A stretch of DNA of 64,000 bases from Idiomarina tyrosinivorans (GTDB lineage Bacteria > Pseudomonadota > Gammaproteobacteria > Enterobacterales > Alteromonadaceae). Shown piece by piece: positions 1 through 8,682 of the stretch. The stretch lies in contig NZ_PIQH01000009.1 of assembly GCF_003987475.1 (NCBI RefSeq), positions 98,595 through 162,594 on the forward strand, written 5' to 3'. Both the position numbers and the translations under genes were made by a program. The notes beneath the pieces are model-generated. The model was not told the DNA's origin and ran no database searches. It worked only from the letters and a program-made list of their open reading frames with translations. Each line of letters starts with the position of its first letter. The first letter of the stretch is position 1.

Positions 1-340
1 CTGGGAGTTTTCTCACCCATACCCGATGTTTGCCTAGGTGGAAATCAAAGCCATGAAGAAAGCCATTAGAAAACTCGGCAACGTAGATGTTGCCGGCATC
101 GTTTATGATCATATTGAGAATATAATTTGGCGGTACTTCATCAACATGAATTTGTGACTGACCCGCGCGGAAGTAGTGCTCATCGAACACCGTCTTATAT
201 TCAAAATCAAAGTTGATGTTATCGACACGCCCCGATGGGTATGTCACCGTACCTTTTCCTTTCTCTAACCAGTCCGCATGCGCAGTAAAGGTTAGCGTCA
301 TCAGTATTAGGGCAAACCCCCATTGCAGTAGTGCTTTCAT
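1..340 (-). CDS. Secreted protein of unknown function (partial)
   Basis: The N-terminal 113 residues are visible; the rest lies beyond the left edge. The protein begins MKALLQWGFALILMTLTFTA followed by HADW, a typical Sec signal peptide with an AHA-type cleavage site, so the product is probably periplasmic or secreted. The mature part has short hydrophilic beta-like stretches (GTVTYPSGRVDNINFDFEYK) and no motif I recognise. The ATG at 340 is preceded by an AGAAG-like ribosome site. It lies 12 bp downstream of mltD on the same strand and may be co-transcribed with it. No function is assigned. Confidence 0.65.
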   Translation of the reverse strand, partial: MKALLQWGFALILMTLTFTAHADWLEKGKGTVTYPSGRVDNINFDFEYKTVFDEHYFRAGQSQIHVDEVPPNYILNMIINDAGNIYVAEFSNGFLHGFDFHLGKHRVWVRKLP

Positions 341-352
341 ATGTGTCTTCTT

Positions 353-1948
353 TTAGCTGCTTGAGCTCATCACATCAATTAACAAGGTTAATTGTTGCCC
401 CGGCTGTAAATAGTTCTTCCGTGTAATTTGGTTCCACTTTTCAATTTGACCAATGGTCACGTTAAAACGCTGGGCAATGCGTGCCAGTGAGTCACCAGAG
501 CGAACTTCGTAGGTGACTTTACGAATGACGGCGCCTTGGCGGCTGGTGTCATTCATCCAAATCGCAAGCTTCTGGCCAGGACGAAGTGGGTCCGTTGGAG
601 CCATACTATTCCAACGCGCTAAACTGCGCAAATTAACCTTGTAAGCGCGGCTAATATCCCACAAGGTATCGCCATGTTGCACAGTATAGTCGATGCGGTA
701 AACACCATGTTTGATATTTTGTTTGTGTTCACGGCGTTCGTTCATTGACAAAGTATATTCGTCTAAATCACGTGTTGCGACTGGAATGAGTAAATAGTCG
801 CCAGCATGGATTAAGCTGCCGCGAATGTTGTTAGCCTGCTGAATTACTTCTGGAGTGGTGTTGTAGTGCTTAGCTATTAACAACAAATTTTCGCCCGACT
901 TCACTTTGTGGCGCGTCCACGTTAGCCAATCATCGGGAGAGGTATCGGCTAGTGCTAAATGAAATTGGGCAGCATTCACTTGCGGCAGCAACAAGCGGTG
1001 AGGTCCCTCTGGCGCGGTCGCCCAGCGGTTGTAGCCAGAATTATAGCGTTGCAATTCCTCTAAGCTCATGTCTGCCATTTCGGCTGCCTTCGCAAGGTCA
1101 ATTTGGCTGGGTAGCTCCACCATCGCCAATTGTGCTTGGTTGCTGATAGGCGCCCAGGTAATGTTGTAGCTGTCGGCATTCTTTAATATATCCGCTAATG
1201 CCAATAACTTCGGCACATAGGCGCGAGTTTCGCGCGGTAAATCTAGCGCCCAGAAATTGGTCGGTTTATGGGCGTTACGGTTTTTCCGAATAGCGTGAGC
1301 GACTCGGCCCTCGCCGGAATTGTATGCGGCGAGTGCATTTAACCAGTCGCCGTCAAAGTAATTGTGTAGTGCCTCGAGGTAGTCGAGTGCCGCATTAGTG
1401 GCGGCATAGACATCGCGACGACCATCGTACCACCAATTGATGTCTAAACCGTAATGGCGAGCGGTGCTAGGAATGAACTGCCAGACGCCGGAAGCTCGGC
1501 CATGCGAGTAGGCAAATGGGTCGAAGGCGCTCTCTACTATTGGCAATAGAGCCAACTCCAGTGGCATGTCACGCTTTTCGATTTCTTCGACAATCATGTA
1601 CAAAAACGGGCGTGCGCGATTTGCCACACGTTCAAGGTACTCAGGGTGTTCGAGATACCAATTGCGTTGCACTGCAACGCGACGATTATCAGGCACAGTT
1701 AAACGTAATTGGCGTCTGATACGTTGCCAGAGATCCGCTTCTTCGCTAGGCAACAGCTCCTTTGGCGGAGTGTAACTCTCAATAAGTTCGACTTCTGCAA
1801 CGGCCTTTTTCGCAGCAGGGTTATTGGTGACGCGTTGCTCTTGGGCTTGGCTATCGTCGCCACTCGCTTGCCAGTTAGACAACCAATCGGGTGTCGTCTG
1901 ACATCCAGAAAGTAGCGCTGCACTGAGCAGGGTTAGCGTTTTTTTCAT
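353..1948 (-). CDS. mltD: Membrane-bound lytic murein transglycosylase D
   Basis: Lytic transglycosylase that cleaves the MurNAc–GlcNAc bond of peptidoglycan, forming 1,6-anhydro ends. The 531-residue protein has a lipoprotein signal (LLSGC, lipidated Cys about residue 16), so it is probably anchored to the outer membrane. An SLT domain follows with the catalytic Glu about residue 139 in LPIVESAFDP and the AAYNSGEGRV motif about 85 residues later. Three C-terminal LysM repeats (about 345–390, 415–460, 475–525) bind glycan. The start at 1948 is chosen over an upstream in-frame codon because it begins the signal peptide and follows GAGAG. It sits 41 bp downstream of gloB, the same neighbourhood as in E. 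coli. Confidence 0.95.
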   Translation of the reverse strand: MKKTLTLLSAALLSGCQTTPDWLSNWQASGDDSQAQEQRVTNNPAAKKAVAEVELIESYTPPKELLPSEEADLWQRIRRQLRLTVPDNRRVAVQRNWYLEHPEYLERVANRARPFLYMIVEEIEKRDMPLELALLPIVESAFDPFAYSHGRASGVWQFIPSTARHYGLDINWWYDGRRDVYAATNAALDYLEALHNYFDGDWLNALAAYNSGEGRVAHAIRKNRNAHKPTNFWALDLPRETRAYVPKLLALADILKNADSYNITWAPISNQAQLAMVELPSQIDLAKAAEMADMSLEELQRYNSGYNRWATAPEGPHRLLLPQVNAAQFHLALADTSPDDWLTWTRHKVKSGENLLLIAKHYNTTPEVIQQANNIRGSLIHAGDYLLIPVATRDLDEYTLSMNERREHKQNIKHGVYRIDYTVQHGDTLWDISRAYKVNLRSLARWNSMAPTDPLRPGQKLAIWMNDTSRQGAVIRKVTYEVRSGDSLARIAQRFNVTIGQIEKWNQITRKNYLQPGQQLTLLIDVMSSSS

Positions 1949-1989
1949 GTAAGTCTCTCGCTCAACTTCTTGGCATGACTGCACGTTTT

Positions 1990-2754
1990 TTAATTATTGT
2001 CTTTCCACTGCCGTATTGCAGCGAATACTTCGGCGTTCGAGCTTAACGAACGCCCGCTGTGTTGTTCTGCACTCTGCTTCACTGCAGGCTGGTCAAAGCG
2101 TAAGAACGGATTGACCGTCATCTCCACTGCCATTGTTGATGGCAAGGTCGTTTGTTGTTGTTGCCGTTGTTGCTCTACGCGCTGGGCGAAATGTTGCAAG
2201 AACGTATTGTTGGGTTCGACTTTTTGCGCAAAAGCGACATTCGCTTGTGTGTACTCATGTGCGCAATAGACTTGCGTTTCGCCAGGGAGTTCGCGGAATT
2301 TTTGTAAAGATGTGACAAATTGCTCAGCGGTGCCTTCAAACATTCGACCGCACCCTGCAGAGAACAACGTATCGCCACAAAATAGGCTTGGCGCCGAGTA
2401 ATAGGCGATATGGTCCAGCGTATGACCCGGACATGATAGCACTTGGACGGGCGCGTTAAATAAATCACTGACAAAGCGGTCGCCGTCTTGCTGGACATGA
2501 GTAATGTCTGGGCAAGCATCCTTTGGGCCACGAACCGGGCAGTCATAGGCTTCAACCAGTTCAGCTACACCACCAGTATGGTCAGCATGGTGGTGGGTAA
2601 TCCAGATTTCAGCGATACTGCATTGATGTTGTTGCAACCACGCCATCACCGGTTGGTGATCACCGGGATCGACCACAACCACTTGTGAGTTTTGTGGTGC
2701 TTGTACTATCCATATGTAATTGTCGTTAAATGCGGGTACGGGTACCACTCGCAT
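1990..2754 (-). CDS. gloB: Hydroxyacylglutathione hydrolase (glyoxalase II)
   Basis: Hydrolyses S-lactoylglutathione to D-lactate and glutathione, the second step of methylglyoxal detoxification in the cytoplasm. The 254-residue protein has the metallo-beta-lactamase fold signature THHHADHTGG at about residues 53–62 (binuclear metal site), further metal ligands in CPGHTLDH and CGDTLF, and the family C-terminal tail (NPFLRF…IRQWKDN). The start at 2754 follows a strong TGGAGGA site and gives the family N-terminus MRVVPVPAFNDNYIW; an earlier in-frame ATG lacks such a site. It is divergent from the methyltransferase gene at 2832 and upstream of mltD. Confidence 0.95.
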   Translation of the reverse strand: MRVVPVPAFNDNYIWIVQAPQNSQVVVVDPGDHQPVMAWLQQHQCSIAEIWITHHHADHTGGVAELVEAYDCPVRGPKDACPDITHVQQDGDRFVSDLFNAPVQVLSCPGHTLDHIAYYSAPSLFCGDTLFSAGCGRMFEGTAEQFVTSLQKFRELPGETQVYCAHEYTQANVAFAQKVEPNNTFLQHFAQRVEQQRQQQQTTLPSTMAVEMTVNPFLRFDQPAVKQSAEQHSGRSLSSNAEVFAAIRQWKDNN

Positions 2755-2831
2755 AACATTCCTCCAATGCAGATCTGGCGTTATCACGCTATAGTCTGTA
2801 GGTGATTGCTATAGTATAACAGGATTATGTT

Positions 2832-3563
2832 GTGGAAAAAAAATACACCGTAGCCGAGCGCCAAGATGCTCGCCCGCTCACCTGGCAGGATATGCCCCAC
2901 GGTGAATATCTGCGACAGCAATTAAGCCAGTTGTTGGCTACCTGGCAACACCGTGTGTATGGCCAAAACTTGGCTCAGGTTGGCGAGTTAAGTTGCGAAC
3001 TGAATAATGCTTGGCCGGCAATTCAACGGCAACTGCGGGTGGCTGAGCAAGCGCCTGGCCAGGTTAGGGCGCGTGACACCGCTTGGCCATTTGCGTTGGA
3101 AAGCTTAGATGCCGCAATTTTAGCGCACACCCTTAACTTTTCCGCTGATCCCTATCAAGTGCTGCGTGAGGCAACCCAATTACTTCGCGCCGATGGCTAT
3201 TTATTCATTGCGGGTTTTAATCCGTTTGCGTTATCCATGTTTAGTGGCATTCGGATTGCACAGCAGCCACCACATCCTTGGCGTGGACAGTTTTACCGCA
3301 AGCAACGGGTATTGGATTGGTTGCGTGTATTGAACTACGAAATCCTAGATTGCCAATATTATGGCTGCTCATTGATGGTTAGAGATTGGCGCGCGGAGTC
3401 GCTGGTGTTTCAGCGGGCGAGCAAACATTTACCCTGGTTGCGCTGTTGTTATTTTATTGCTGCGAGAAAGCGTACGGTTCCATTGCAATGGCTGCCTAAC
3501 ACCCGCCTCAAGACCAGAAAATTTCAAGTAGCGAGTGCACGATTGACCACTAAACTTGACTGA
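2832..3563 (+). CDS. SAM-dependent methyltransferase, YafS-like
   Basis: A 243-residue class I methyltransferase-like protein of the type found between gloB and rnhA in many gammaproteobacteria (YafS in E. coli). Visible features are the segment LDAAILAHTLNFSADPYQVL, typical of motif IV/post-IV of Methyltransf_11 proteins, followed by LRADGYLFIAGFNPFALS. The usual GxGxG SAM-binding loop is not obvious in the N-terminal half, so the substrate, and even whether it is catalytically competent, is open. The GTG start is preceded by AGGA with 7-nt spacing. It shares a 77-bp divergent promoter region with gloB. Confidence 0.75.
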   Translation: MEKKYTVAERQDARPLTWQDMPHGEYLRQQLSQLLATWQHRVYGQNLAQVGELSCELNNAWPAIQRQLRVAEQAPGQVRARDTAWPFALESLDAAILAHTLNFSADPYQVLREATQLLRADGYLFIAGFNPFALSMFSGIRIAQQPPHPWRGQFYRKQRVLDWLRVLNYEILDCQYYGCSLMVRDWRAESLVFQRASKHLPWLRCCYFIAARKRTVPLQWLPNTRLKTRKFQVASARLTTKLD

Positions 3564-3604
3564 TGTATTATCGGTTATAAGTATATATTAAAAGGTTATA
3601 TGAG

Positions 3605-4357
3605 ATGTGGTTGGCATTCCTTGGTGCAATAGTGATTGGCATTAGTCTTGGGCTTTTTGGCTCGGGTGGCTCTATCTTAACGTTGCCGGTGTTGCTATAC
3701 GGTCTGCAAGTTCCCGCGAAGCTTGCGATCGCAGCTTCGTTGCTAGTGGTCGGCGCGATAAGCGTGATCAATGCCACCCCTCGGGCACTGAACAAAACCA
3801 TCCCTTGGCGGCATGTGGGACTGTTTGGCGGGAGCAGCATGCTGGGTAGCTATTTAGGCGCCTGGATGGGCTCTCTGGTGAGTAGCCAATGGCAATTGAT
3901 TGTGTTTGCATTATTGATGTTCAGCGCGGCGTTCTCGATGTGGAAGCGACAGCGTGCCGACAGTGGTCGACGCCCAGCTACCTTATTGCTGCTCACTAGC
4001 GGCTTTTGCGTCGGGGTCGTTACCGGCTTTGTTGGTGTCGGTGGCGGCTTTTTAATTGTACCGGCGTTGGTGACGCTAGGAACCCTTTCACTGGTACAAG
4101 CGGTGTCTGCAAGCCTAGTGATCATTACTTTGCAAGCCAGCGTGGGGTTTGTGCAATACTGGATACAACTTGATTTAACCTGGCAACGCCTGCCGTTAAC
4201 AGCGTTGGCAGTGCTTATTGTTGCTGGTGCGTTAGGCAGCTTTGTTGGGCAACGGTTAGCCCAGCGCTTGCCCGCAGCAACGTTAAGAAGAATTTTTGCC
4301 GTGTTCTTATGGGGCATGGCAGCGTTTGTCATTTGGCAACAATTACGAGGTGGATAA
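3605..4357 (+). CDS. TSUP (TauE/SafE) family membrane permease
   Basis: A 250-residue integral membrane protein with about eight hydrophobic segments and two half-repeats, each carrying a glycine-rich signature (GLFGSGGSILTLPVL near residue 16 and GFVGVGGGFLIVPAL near residue 140). This is the PF01925 TauE/SafE family, which exports or imports sulfur oxyanions or organosulfonates in the cases studied. Its stop overlaps the start of the rhodanese gene (TAATG), and two YeeE/YedE genes follow, so transport of sulfite, thiosulfate or polysulfide is inferred. The substrate cannot be read from sequence. Confidence 0.85.
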   Translation: MWLAFLGAIVIGISLGLFGSGGSILTLPVLLYGLQVPAKLAIAASLLVVGAISVINATPRALNKTIPWRHVGLFGGSSMLGSYLGAWMGSLVSSQWQLIVFALLMFSAAFSMWKRQRADSGRRPATLLLLTSGFCVGVVTGFVGVGGGFLIVPALVTLGTLSLVQAVSASLVIITLQASVGFVQYWIQLDLTWQRLPLTALAVLIVAGALGSFVGQRLAQRLPAATLRRIFAVFLWGMAAFVIWQQLRGG

Positions 4358-4746
4358 TGAAAAATGCAAAATCGTTAGTCGACGAGGCACGAGCTGCCGT
4401 TAAAGAAGTTTCGATTGATGAATTAGAAGCGGCACTGCGCCAAGGCGCACGGATTATTGATGTCCGCGAACCGGCTGAATTTGCCCAAGGGCATATTCGC
4501 GAAGCGGCAAACATTCCGCGCGGCATTTTAGAAATGAACGTCCATCAACACCCAGATGTTGCAGGCTACGAGGATGCTCTGCAGCGAGCTGCTGCTGAGC
4601 CGTTATATTTGATTTGTCGTAGTGGCGGTCGTTCAGCGCTTGCCGCTGAAAGTTTGCAACGAATGGGCTTTGACAAAATTTATTCGGTTGCTGGTGGAAT
4701 GCAGGCTTGGGAGCAGTCGCATAAGCCTATGGTTAAAGAAAGCTAG
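4357..4746 (+). CDS. Single-domain rhodanese sulfurtransferase
   Basis: A 129-residue rhodanese domain with no signal peptide, so probably cytoplasmic. It has the CH2A motif (IIDVREPAEFAQGHI) and the active-site loop CRSGGRS with the persulfide-forming Cys at about residue 87. An N-terminal 15-residue extension precedes the domain. The start ATG overlaps the stop of the TSUP gene by one base after an ACGAGG ribosome site, so the two are translationally coupled. In context it probably carries sulfane sulfur handled by the neighbouring transporters; the donor and acceptor are unknown. Confidence 0.9.
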   Translation: MKNAKSLVDEARAAVKEVSIDELEAALRQGARIIDVREPAEFAQGHIREAANIPRGILEMNVHQHPDVAGYEDALQRAAAEPLYLICRSGGRSALAAESLQRMGFDKIYSVAGGMQAWEQSHKPMVKES

Positions 4747-4757
4747 GAGAGCAAACG

Positions 4758-5186
4758 ATGATGACGGAATTTACTCCATGGTCTGCCGCCATCGGCGGCA
4801 TACTGATAGGGCTTGGTGGATTGGTACTTTACCTTTTTAATGGCCGTATCGCAGGCATTTCAGGAATTACTGCTGGTGCATTATTTCAGCGCGGTGGACG
4901 CGGCTGGCGTATCGCCTTTGTCGCCGGTTTGGTAATAGCGCCGGTAGTGATTGCACCCTACATAGAGCTGCCGGCTTGGCATGTGCCAAAACTGTCTATT
5001 TGGACCTTAGTCGCCGGCTTACTTGTTGGTTTAGGGACGCGTTGGGGCAGCGGCTGTACCAGTGGTCATGGAGTCTGTGGCGTCAGCCGCTGGTCGATGC
5101 GTTCGCTGGTCGCAACCATTATCTTTATGCTCGCCGGTGTCGTGATTGCCAGCCTGTTTGGAGGGGTCAGTTATGTCACAGCATAA
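4758..5186 (+). CDS. YeeE/YedE family sulfur transporter, first half
   Basis: A 142-residue membrane protein of the DUF395 (Sulf_transp) family, with about four transmembrane segments and the signature GSGCTSGHGVCG (Cys at about 100 and 107). In characterised YeeE/TsuA proteins conserved cysteines like these relay thiosulfate across the membrane; the activity here is inferred. It starts 11 bp after the rhodanese gene, with AGGAGAG upstream of the ATG, and its 3' end overlaps the second half-gene by 14 bp. Two half-size proteins probably assemble to replace one full-length YeeE. Confidence 0.88.
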   Translation: MMTEFTPWSAAIGGILIGLGGLVLYLFNGRIAGISGITAGALFQRGGRGWRIAFVAGLVIAPVVIAPYIELPAWHVPKLSIWTLVAGLLVGLGTRWGSGCTSGHGVCGVSRWSMRSLVATIIFMLAGVVIASLFGGVSYVTA

Positions 5187-5613
5187 TCAGTCAAGTGGCG
5201 CACAAATTGTTGCGGCGTTTATTAGTGGCGGACTGATGTCTGCCGGTATTGCTATCTCGCAGATGATTGACCCAGTGAAAGTCATCAACTTTTTGGATGT
5301 TGTCGACCATTGGGATCCGACATTATTAGTGGTAATGGCAAGCGCACTGGTGACTTATGCCATTGGCTACGCGTTGCTCAAACGTCAACGCAAGCCGTTA
5401 CTGGATAAGCACTTCCACCTGCCCGAACGCACCAAACTGGACAAGGGGTTAGTGTTTGGGGCGTTATTGTTCGGTCTTGGCTGGGGCATTGTTGGCTACT
5501 GCCCAGGCCCTGCTATTAGTGCACTGCACTTAGGTGCGGCAGGCAACTGGGGCTTTGTTGTCGCAATGGTTGTCGGGTTTGCTATTGCGCACTTTAAACC
5601 GCTAAATGGGTAG
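5173..5613 (+). CDS. YeeE/YedE family sulfur transporter, second half
   Basis: A 146-residue DUF395-family membrane protein with about four hydrophobic segments and the second-half signature GWGIVGYCPGPA (Cys at about 110). It is the partner of the preceding gene, as in the split transporters of many marine proteobacteria. The ATG at 5173 is favoured over an earlier in-frame codon because GAGGGG lies 6–8 nt upstream; the gene overlaps its partner by 14 bp, suggesting coupled translation and complex formation. It ends 8 bp from the convergent rnhA. Confidence 0.88.
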   Translation: MSQHNQSSGAQIVAAFISGGLMSAGIAISQMIDPVKVINFLDVVDHWDPTLLVVMASALVTYAIGYALLKRQRKPLLDKHFHLPERTKLDKGLVFGALLFGLGWGIVGYCPGPAISALHLGAAGNWGFVVAMVVGFAIAHFKPLNG

Positions 5614-5621
5614 CGCTGACA

Positions 5622-6107
5622 TTAACTGCTCGTGGATGTGGCATCGAAGCCATTGTCCTCGAGCAGGTTTGGCGACTCTGCCGCGCTTCGTGCCAACTCA
5701 TCACAGCGTTCGTTTTCAGGATGTCCAGAATGGCCTTTGACCCAGTGCCAGCGAACCTCATGGGGTTGGCAGGCTTTGTCTAAACGTTGCCAAAGGTCGA
5801 CATTTTTTACCGGCTTTTTGGCCGATGTACGCCAGCCTTTGCGCTTCCAATTGGCCAACCAACTTTGAATACCGTTTTTTACGTATTGACTGTCGGTGGT
5901 GATATCCACCTGACATGTCCGCGTTAGCGCCTCCAATGCCACTATCGCGGCAAGTAACTCCATCCGGTTGTTAGTGGTTAAGCGATAGCCCGCACTCATT
6001 TCTTTACTGTGTTCACCGTAACGCATGACCACGCCATAGCCACCAGGACCTGGATTGCCGAGACATGAACCGTCGGTGTAGATCTGAACTGCTTTATTCC
6101 CTGCCAT
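5622..6107 (-). CDS. rnhA: Ribonuclease HI
   Basis: Degrades the RNA strand of RNA–DNA hybrids (R-loops, primers). The 161-residue protein has the catalytic acids in YTDGSC (D12), NNRMELLA (E51), TTDSQYV (D73) and the C-terminal NERCDELA, plus the basic-protrusion region [16 protein letters not shown]. Length matches the E. coli enzyme. It is divergent from dnaQ with a 54-bp intergenic region, the conserved rnhA–dnaQ arrangement of gammaproteobacteria. Confidence 0.97.
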   Translation of the reverse strand: MAGNKAVQIYTDGSCLGNPGPGGYGVVMRYGEHSKEMSAGYRLTTNNRMELLAAIVALEALTRTCQVDITTDSQYVKNGIQSWLANWKRKGWRTSAKKPVKNVDLWQRLDKACQPHEVRWHWVKGHSGHPENERCDELARSAAESPNLLEDNGFDATSTSS

Positions 6108-6161
6108 AGATATTGCTACTATGCATCCTTAATGTTGCGGCCAGTATAACAGGAATTGATC

Positions 6162-6866
6162 ATGCGTCAGGTGGTACTTGATACCGAAACTACAGGGATT
6201 GACCCGAAACAAGGGCACCGAATTATTGAAATCGGTTGCGTCGAACTCGAAGGACGCAAGCCTACGGGGCGGCATTTCCATGTTTACATCAATCCGCAAA
6301 GGGTGGTGGAAGAAGAAGCCATCGCTGTGCACGGAATCACTAACGAGTTTTTGGAAGATAAGCCCGTATTTGCGCAGATAGCAGACGATTTTAAAGCCTT
6401 TATCGACGGTGCTGAATTGGTTATTCATAATGCCCCGTTCGACGTCGGCTTTATGAACCATGAGTTCGCCTTACTGGGAAAAAATTATCCGCCTGTTGAG
6501 CAGTTTTGTGGGATATTGGACACCTTGAAGTTGGCGCGAGAAATGCGTCCTGGACAACGCAACAGTTTAGATGCCTTGTGTCGCGCATTTGCAGTAGACA
6601 ACTCTGCGCGGGAACTCCATGGCGCGTTATTGGATGCCGAAATTCTTGCGGATGTCTATCTTGCAATGACGGGTGGCCAAGTGAAGCTCGACTTAGCCAA
6701 TCAGCGCCGCCAGAATCAGCAACAACAGTCCGGCGATAGTATTCAACGTATTCAAAATCCCCCAACACTAAAGGTATTGCCGGCTACTGCCGATGAAATA
6801 GAGGCGCACAAGGCGCGTTTGGCATTGGTAGAAAAGGAAGGGGGCAACTGCTTGTGGCAGCAGTGA
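6162..6866 (+). CDS. dnaQ: DNA polymerase III epsilon subunit (3'-5' exonuclease)
   Basis: Proofreading subunit of the replicative polymerase. The 234-residue protein shows Exo I (VLDTETTG, D7 and E9), Exo II (HNAPFDVGF) and Exo III (HGALLDAEILAD) of the DEDDh family, then a proline/glutamine-rich linker and a C-terminal segment that in E. coli contacts the alpha subunit. The ATG at 6162 with AGGA 7 nt upstream is preferred to a TTG at 6156. It overlaps the next gene by 13 bp. The alpha subunit gene dnaE lies 5 kb downstream in this window. Confidence 0.96.
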   Translation: MRQVVLDTETTGIDPKQGHRIIEIGCVELEGRKPTGRHFHVYINPQRVVEEEAIAVHGITNEFLEDKPVFAQIADDFKAFIDGAELVIHNAPFDVGFMNHEFALLGKNYPPVEQFCGILDTLKLAREMRPGQRNSLDALCRAFAVDNSARELHGALLDAEILADVYLAMTGGQVKLDLANQRRQNQQQQSGDSIQRIQNPPTLKVLPATADEIEAHKARLALVEKEGGNCLWQQ

Positions 6867-8152
6867 AGCGAAGTTTCGGAGTATTGCTGGCGGTATTTTT
6901 TAGCACCTCAGTTGCCGCTTATAGTGGGCAACAAGAGCAACCGCCTCAGAACGGTGATTATGCCGGTGTTGACCTACTCAATGGCCCGCATGACAACCAA
7001 TTGCCGCTAAAAGGGCAACGTTTCCGGATCGATAATCAGGTGGATAAAATCACCTTATCATTTTTTCGACAGCCGAAAAGTAAGCCGGTGATTCTAATTT
7101 TGCCTGACGGTACCAAGTGGTATGACTCCAAGCATCCGAGGGAAAAAGTCACGTGGTTTACTGATGAAAATTTCGATCTGATCCAAATCGAAAAGCCGCA
7201 GCCTGGTCCTTGGCAAGTGATTGGTCAATTAGATCCGCGTAGCCGCATAGTGGTGGTATCGGATATTGTTTTTAAGACCGAGGTATTGCCGAATCCGATG
7301 TTTCAGCATGAACGGTTAAAGGTATCGGGCACGCTGTATAATGGCGATAAACCGGTGGATACCTCTTTGTTTCGCCAAATCGTCAACCTTGACGTACTGT
7401 TCATTAGTAGCAACAACCCAGATTATTCTAATTTTGGTGTGAAGCCGACCCGGGTTGCACAATTTCTCGATAACGGTAAAGGTTATGATGAAGTGTATGG
7501 CGATGGACATTTTACTGGATTGCTGGAAATTGACGTCGAAACCGGTGAATACATTCCAACTTTTGAACTCAACACGCCGCTGTATGAGCGAAATTTTGAA
7601 AACCCCACTACCATTGTTGAGCCCCTGCCTGTGACCTTCACAGCGAAAACCGCGGAAAAGGCTGAAGGCGAGCATAAAGTGGAGGTTTCTGTAAACGACC
7701 AAGTGGTTAAACCAGGGTCTGTCGCGATTAATGCCAGAGTGATGTTTCCAAATGGCGGCGAAAAGACATTCTCTTTGGCGAATGTGGAAAATTTCCCTGC
7801 AACTATTGAAATTCCTAATTTAGCCTACGGCCGCTACGTGATGGATCTTGACGTGTTTGCCACTACTGTTGGTGGACGAGAAATAACTGCCAAGATTACA
7901 GGTTTTGATTTTATTGCAAAAGAACCACCGCCACCACCTCCATCTGCCGCTGAGCTTGCTGCAGAGAAGCGTCGGCAAGAACAAGCGCGACTGGAACGCG
8001 AGCGAATTGCACGGGAAAAAGCCGAGTATGAGGCAATGATTAATGTGATTATTATTGTGGTCATTAACATTGTTTTAATTGTCGCAGCCGCCGCTGGCGC
8101 AATGTTCTGGATGAAGCGAAAAAAACGGCGTGCTAACGCTGAAAAAGCTTAA
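6854..8152 (+). CDS. TIGR03503 family membrane-anchored periplasmic protein
   Basis: A 432-residue protein of unknown function that typically follows dnaQ in Alteromonadales and Vibrionales. It has an N-terminal signal peptide (SFGVLLAVFFSTSVAA), a long beta-rich extracytoplasmic part (about 25–355), a proline run, a charged coiled-coil-like stretch (AEKRRQEQARLERERIAREK), one C-terminal transmembrane helix (about 395–420) and a basic cytoplasmic tail. The topology suggests a periplasmic sensor or envelope-structural protein held by its C-terminal anchor. The GTG start overlaps dnaQ by 13 bp; a GTG nine bases later is an alternative. Confidence 0.8.
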   Translation: MAAVKRSFGVLLAVFFSTSVAAYSGQQEQPPQNGDYAGVDLLNGPHDNQLPLKGQRFRIDNQVDKITLSFFRQPKSKPVILILPDGTKWYDSKHPREKVTWFTDENFDLIQIEKPQPGPWQVIGQLDPRSRIVVVSDIVFKTEVLPNPMFQHERLKVSGTLYNGDKPVDTSLFRQIVNLDVLFISSNNPDYSNFGVKPTRVAQFLDNGKGYDEVYGDGHFTGLLEIDVETGEYIPTFELNTPLYERNFENPTTIVEPLPVTFTAKTAEKAEGEHKVEVSVNDQVVKPGSVAINARVMFPNGGEKTFSLANVENFPATIEIPNLAYGRYVMDLDVFATTVGGREITAKITGFDFIAKEPPPPPPSAAELAAEKRRQEQARLERERIAREKAEYEAMINVIIIVVINIVLIVAAAAGAMFWMKRKKRRANAEKA

Positions 8153-8230
8153 CTCACGAAGCTTAAATGGTGAAAAAATAGCTGTTTCGGCGGTAATTTG
8201 TGCAAACAATCATTTTTAATAAAAAAAAGG

Positions 8231-8259
8231 TTGACTCTATATCACCTCGCTCGTAATAT
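8231..8259 (+). promoter_or_regulatory. Sigma-70 promoter of the tRNA-Asp pair
   Basis: TTGACT (8231–8236) and TAATAT (8254–8259) are separated by exactly 17 bp. A GC-rich discriminator follows (CACGCCGCG), as in stringently controlled stable-RNA promoters. The first tRNA begins about 40 bp downstream. Confidence 0.75.
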
Positions 8260-8300
8260 TCACGCCGCGTTGAGGGGCACAGCCCTCAACAGGCGACAGC

Positions 8301-8377
8301 GGAGTGGTAGTTCAGTTGGTTAGAATACCGGCCTGTCACGCCGGGGGTCGCGGGTTCGAGTCCCGTCCACTCCGCCA
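8301..8377 (+). tRNA. tRNA-Asp (GTC)
   Basis: A 77-nt cloverleaf with 7-bp acceptor stem (GGAGTGG pairing with CCACTCC), D arm AGTTCAGTTGGTTAGAAT, anticodon loop CTGTCAC (anticodon GTC, aspartate), T loop TTCGAGT and encoded CCA end. First of two identical copies in tandem, separated by 36 bp, probably processed from one transcript. Confidence 0.98.
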
Positions 8378-8413
8378 TTTTCGCCTCAAGTTACTGTGCA
8401 TCCCCTATTGCGC

Positions 8414-8490
8414 GGAGTGGTAGTTCAGTTGGTTAGAATACCGGCCTGTCACGCCGGGGGTCGCGGGTTCGAGTCCCGTCCACTCCGCCA
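8414..8490 (+). tRNA. tRNA-Asp (GTC), second copy
   Basis: Identical over all 77 nt to the copy at 8301–8377, including encoded CCA. No clear separate promoter lies in the 36-bp spacer, so it probably depends on the promoter at 8231–8259. Confidence 0.98.
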
Positions 8491-8682
8491 TTTTTCAGAG
8501 TAAGTTCCCACGATTCATTGGCAATTTTTCAACCCGTATTTCTCTCAGAAACGTTCGGTACCGCAGTTTTTGCCGTGAATGGCTATTGAGCCTGAGTCCG
8601 TCTGCCGCTAAAGTGTCTTACACCATTATTCAAGGAATCACGCAAATCAGCGTGTCCAACTTGCGTGTAAGGGAGAACAATA

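Noticed and set aside
3850..4332. A 160-codon minus-strand frame inside the TSUP gene
   Set aside because: It is a shadow of a real membrane-protein gene with the usual mirrored composition.
8378..8413. A third RNA gene or separate promoter between the tRNA-Asp copies
   Set aside because: The 36-bp spacer has no -10/-35 pair and no folding of its own.
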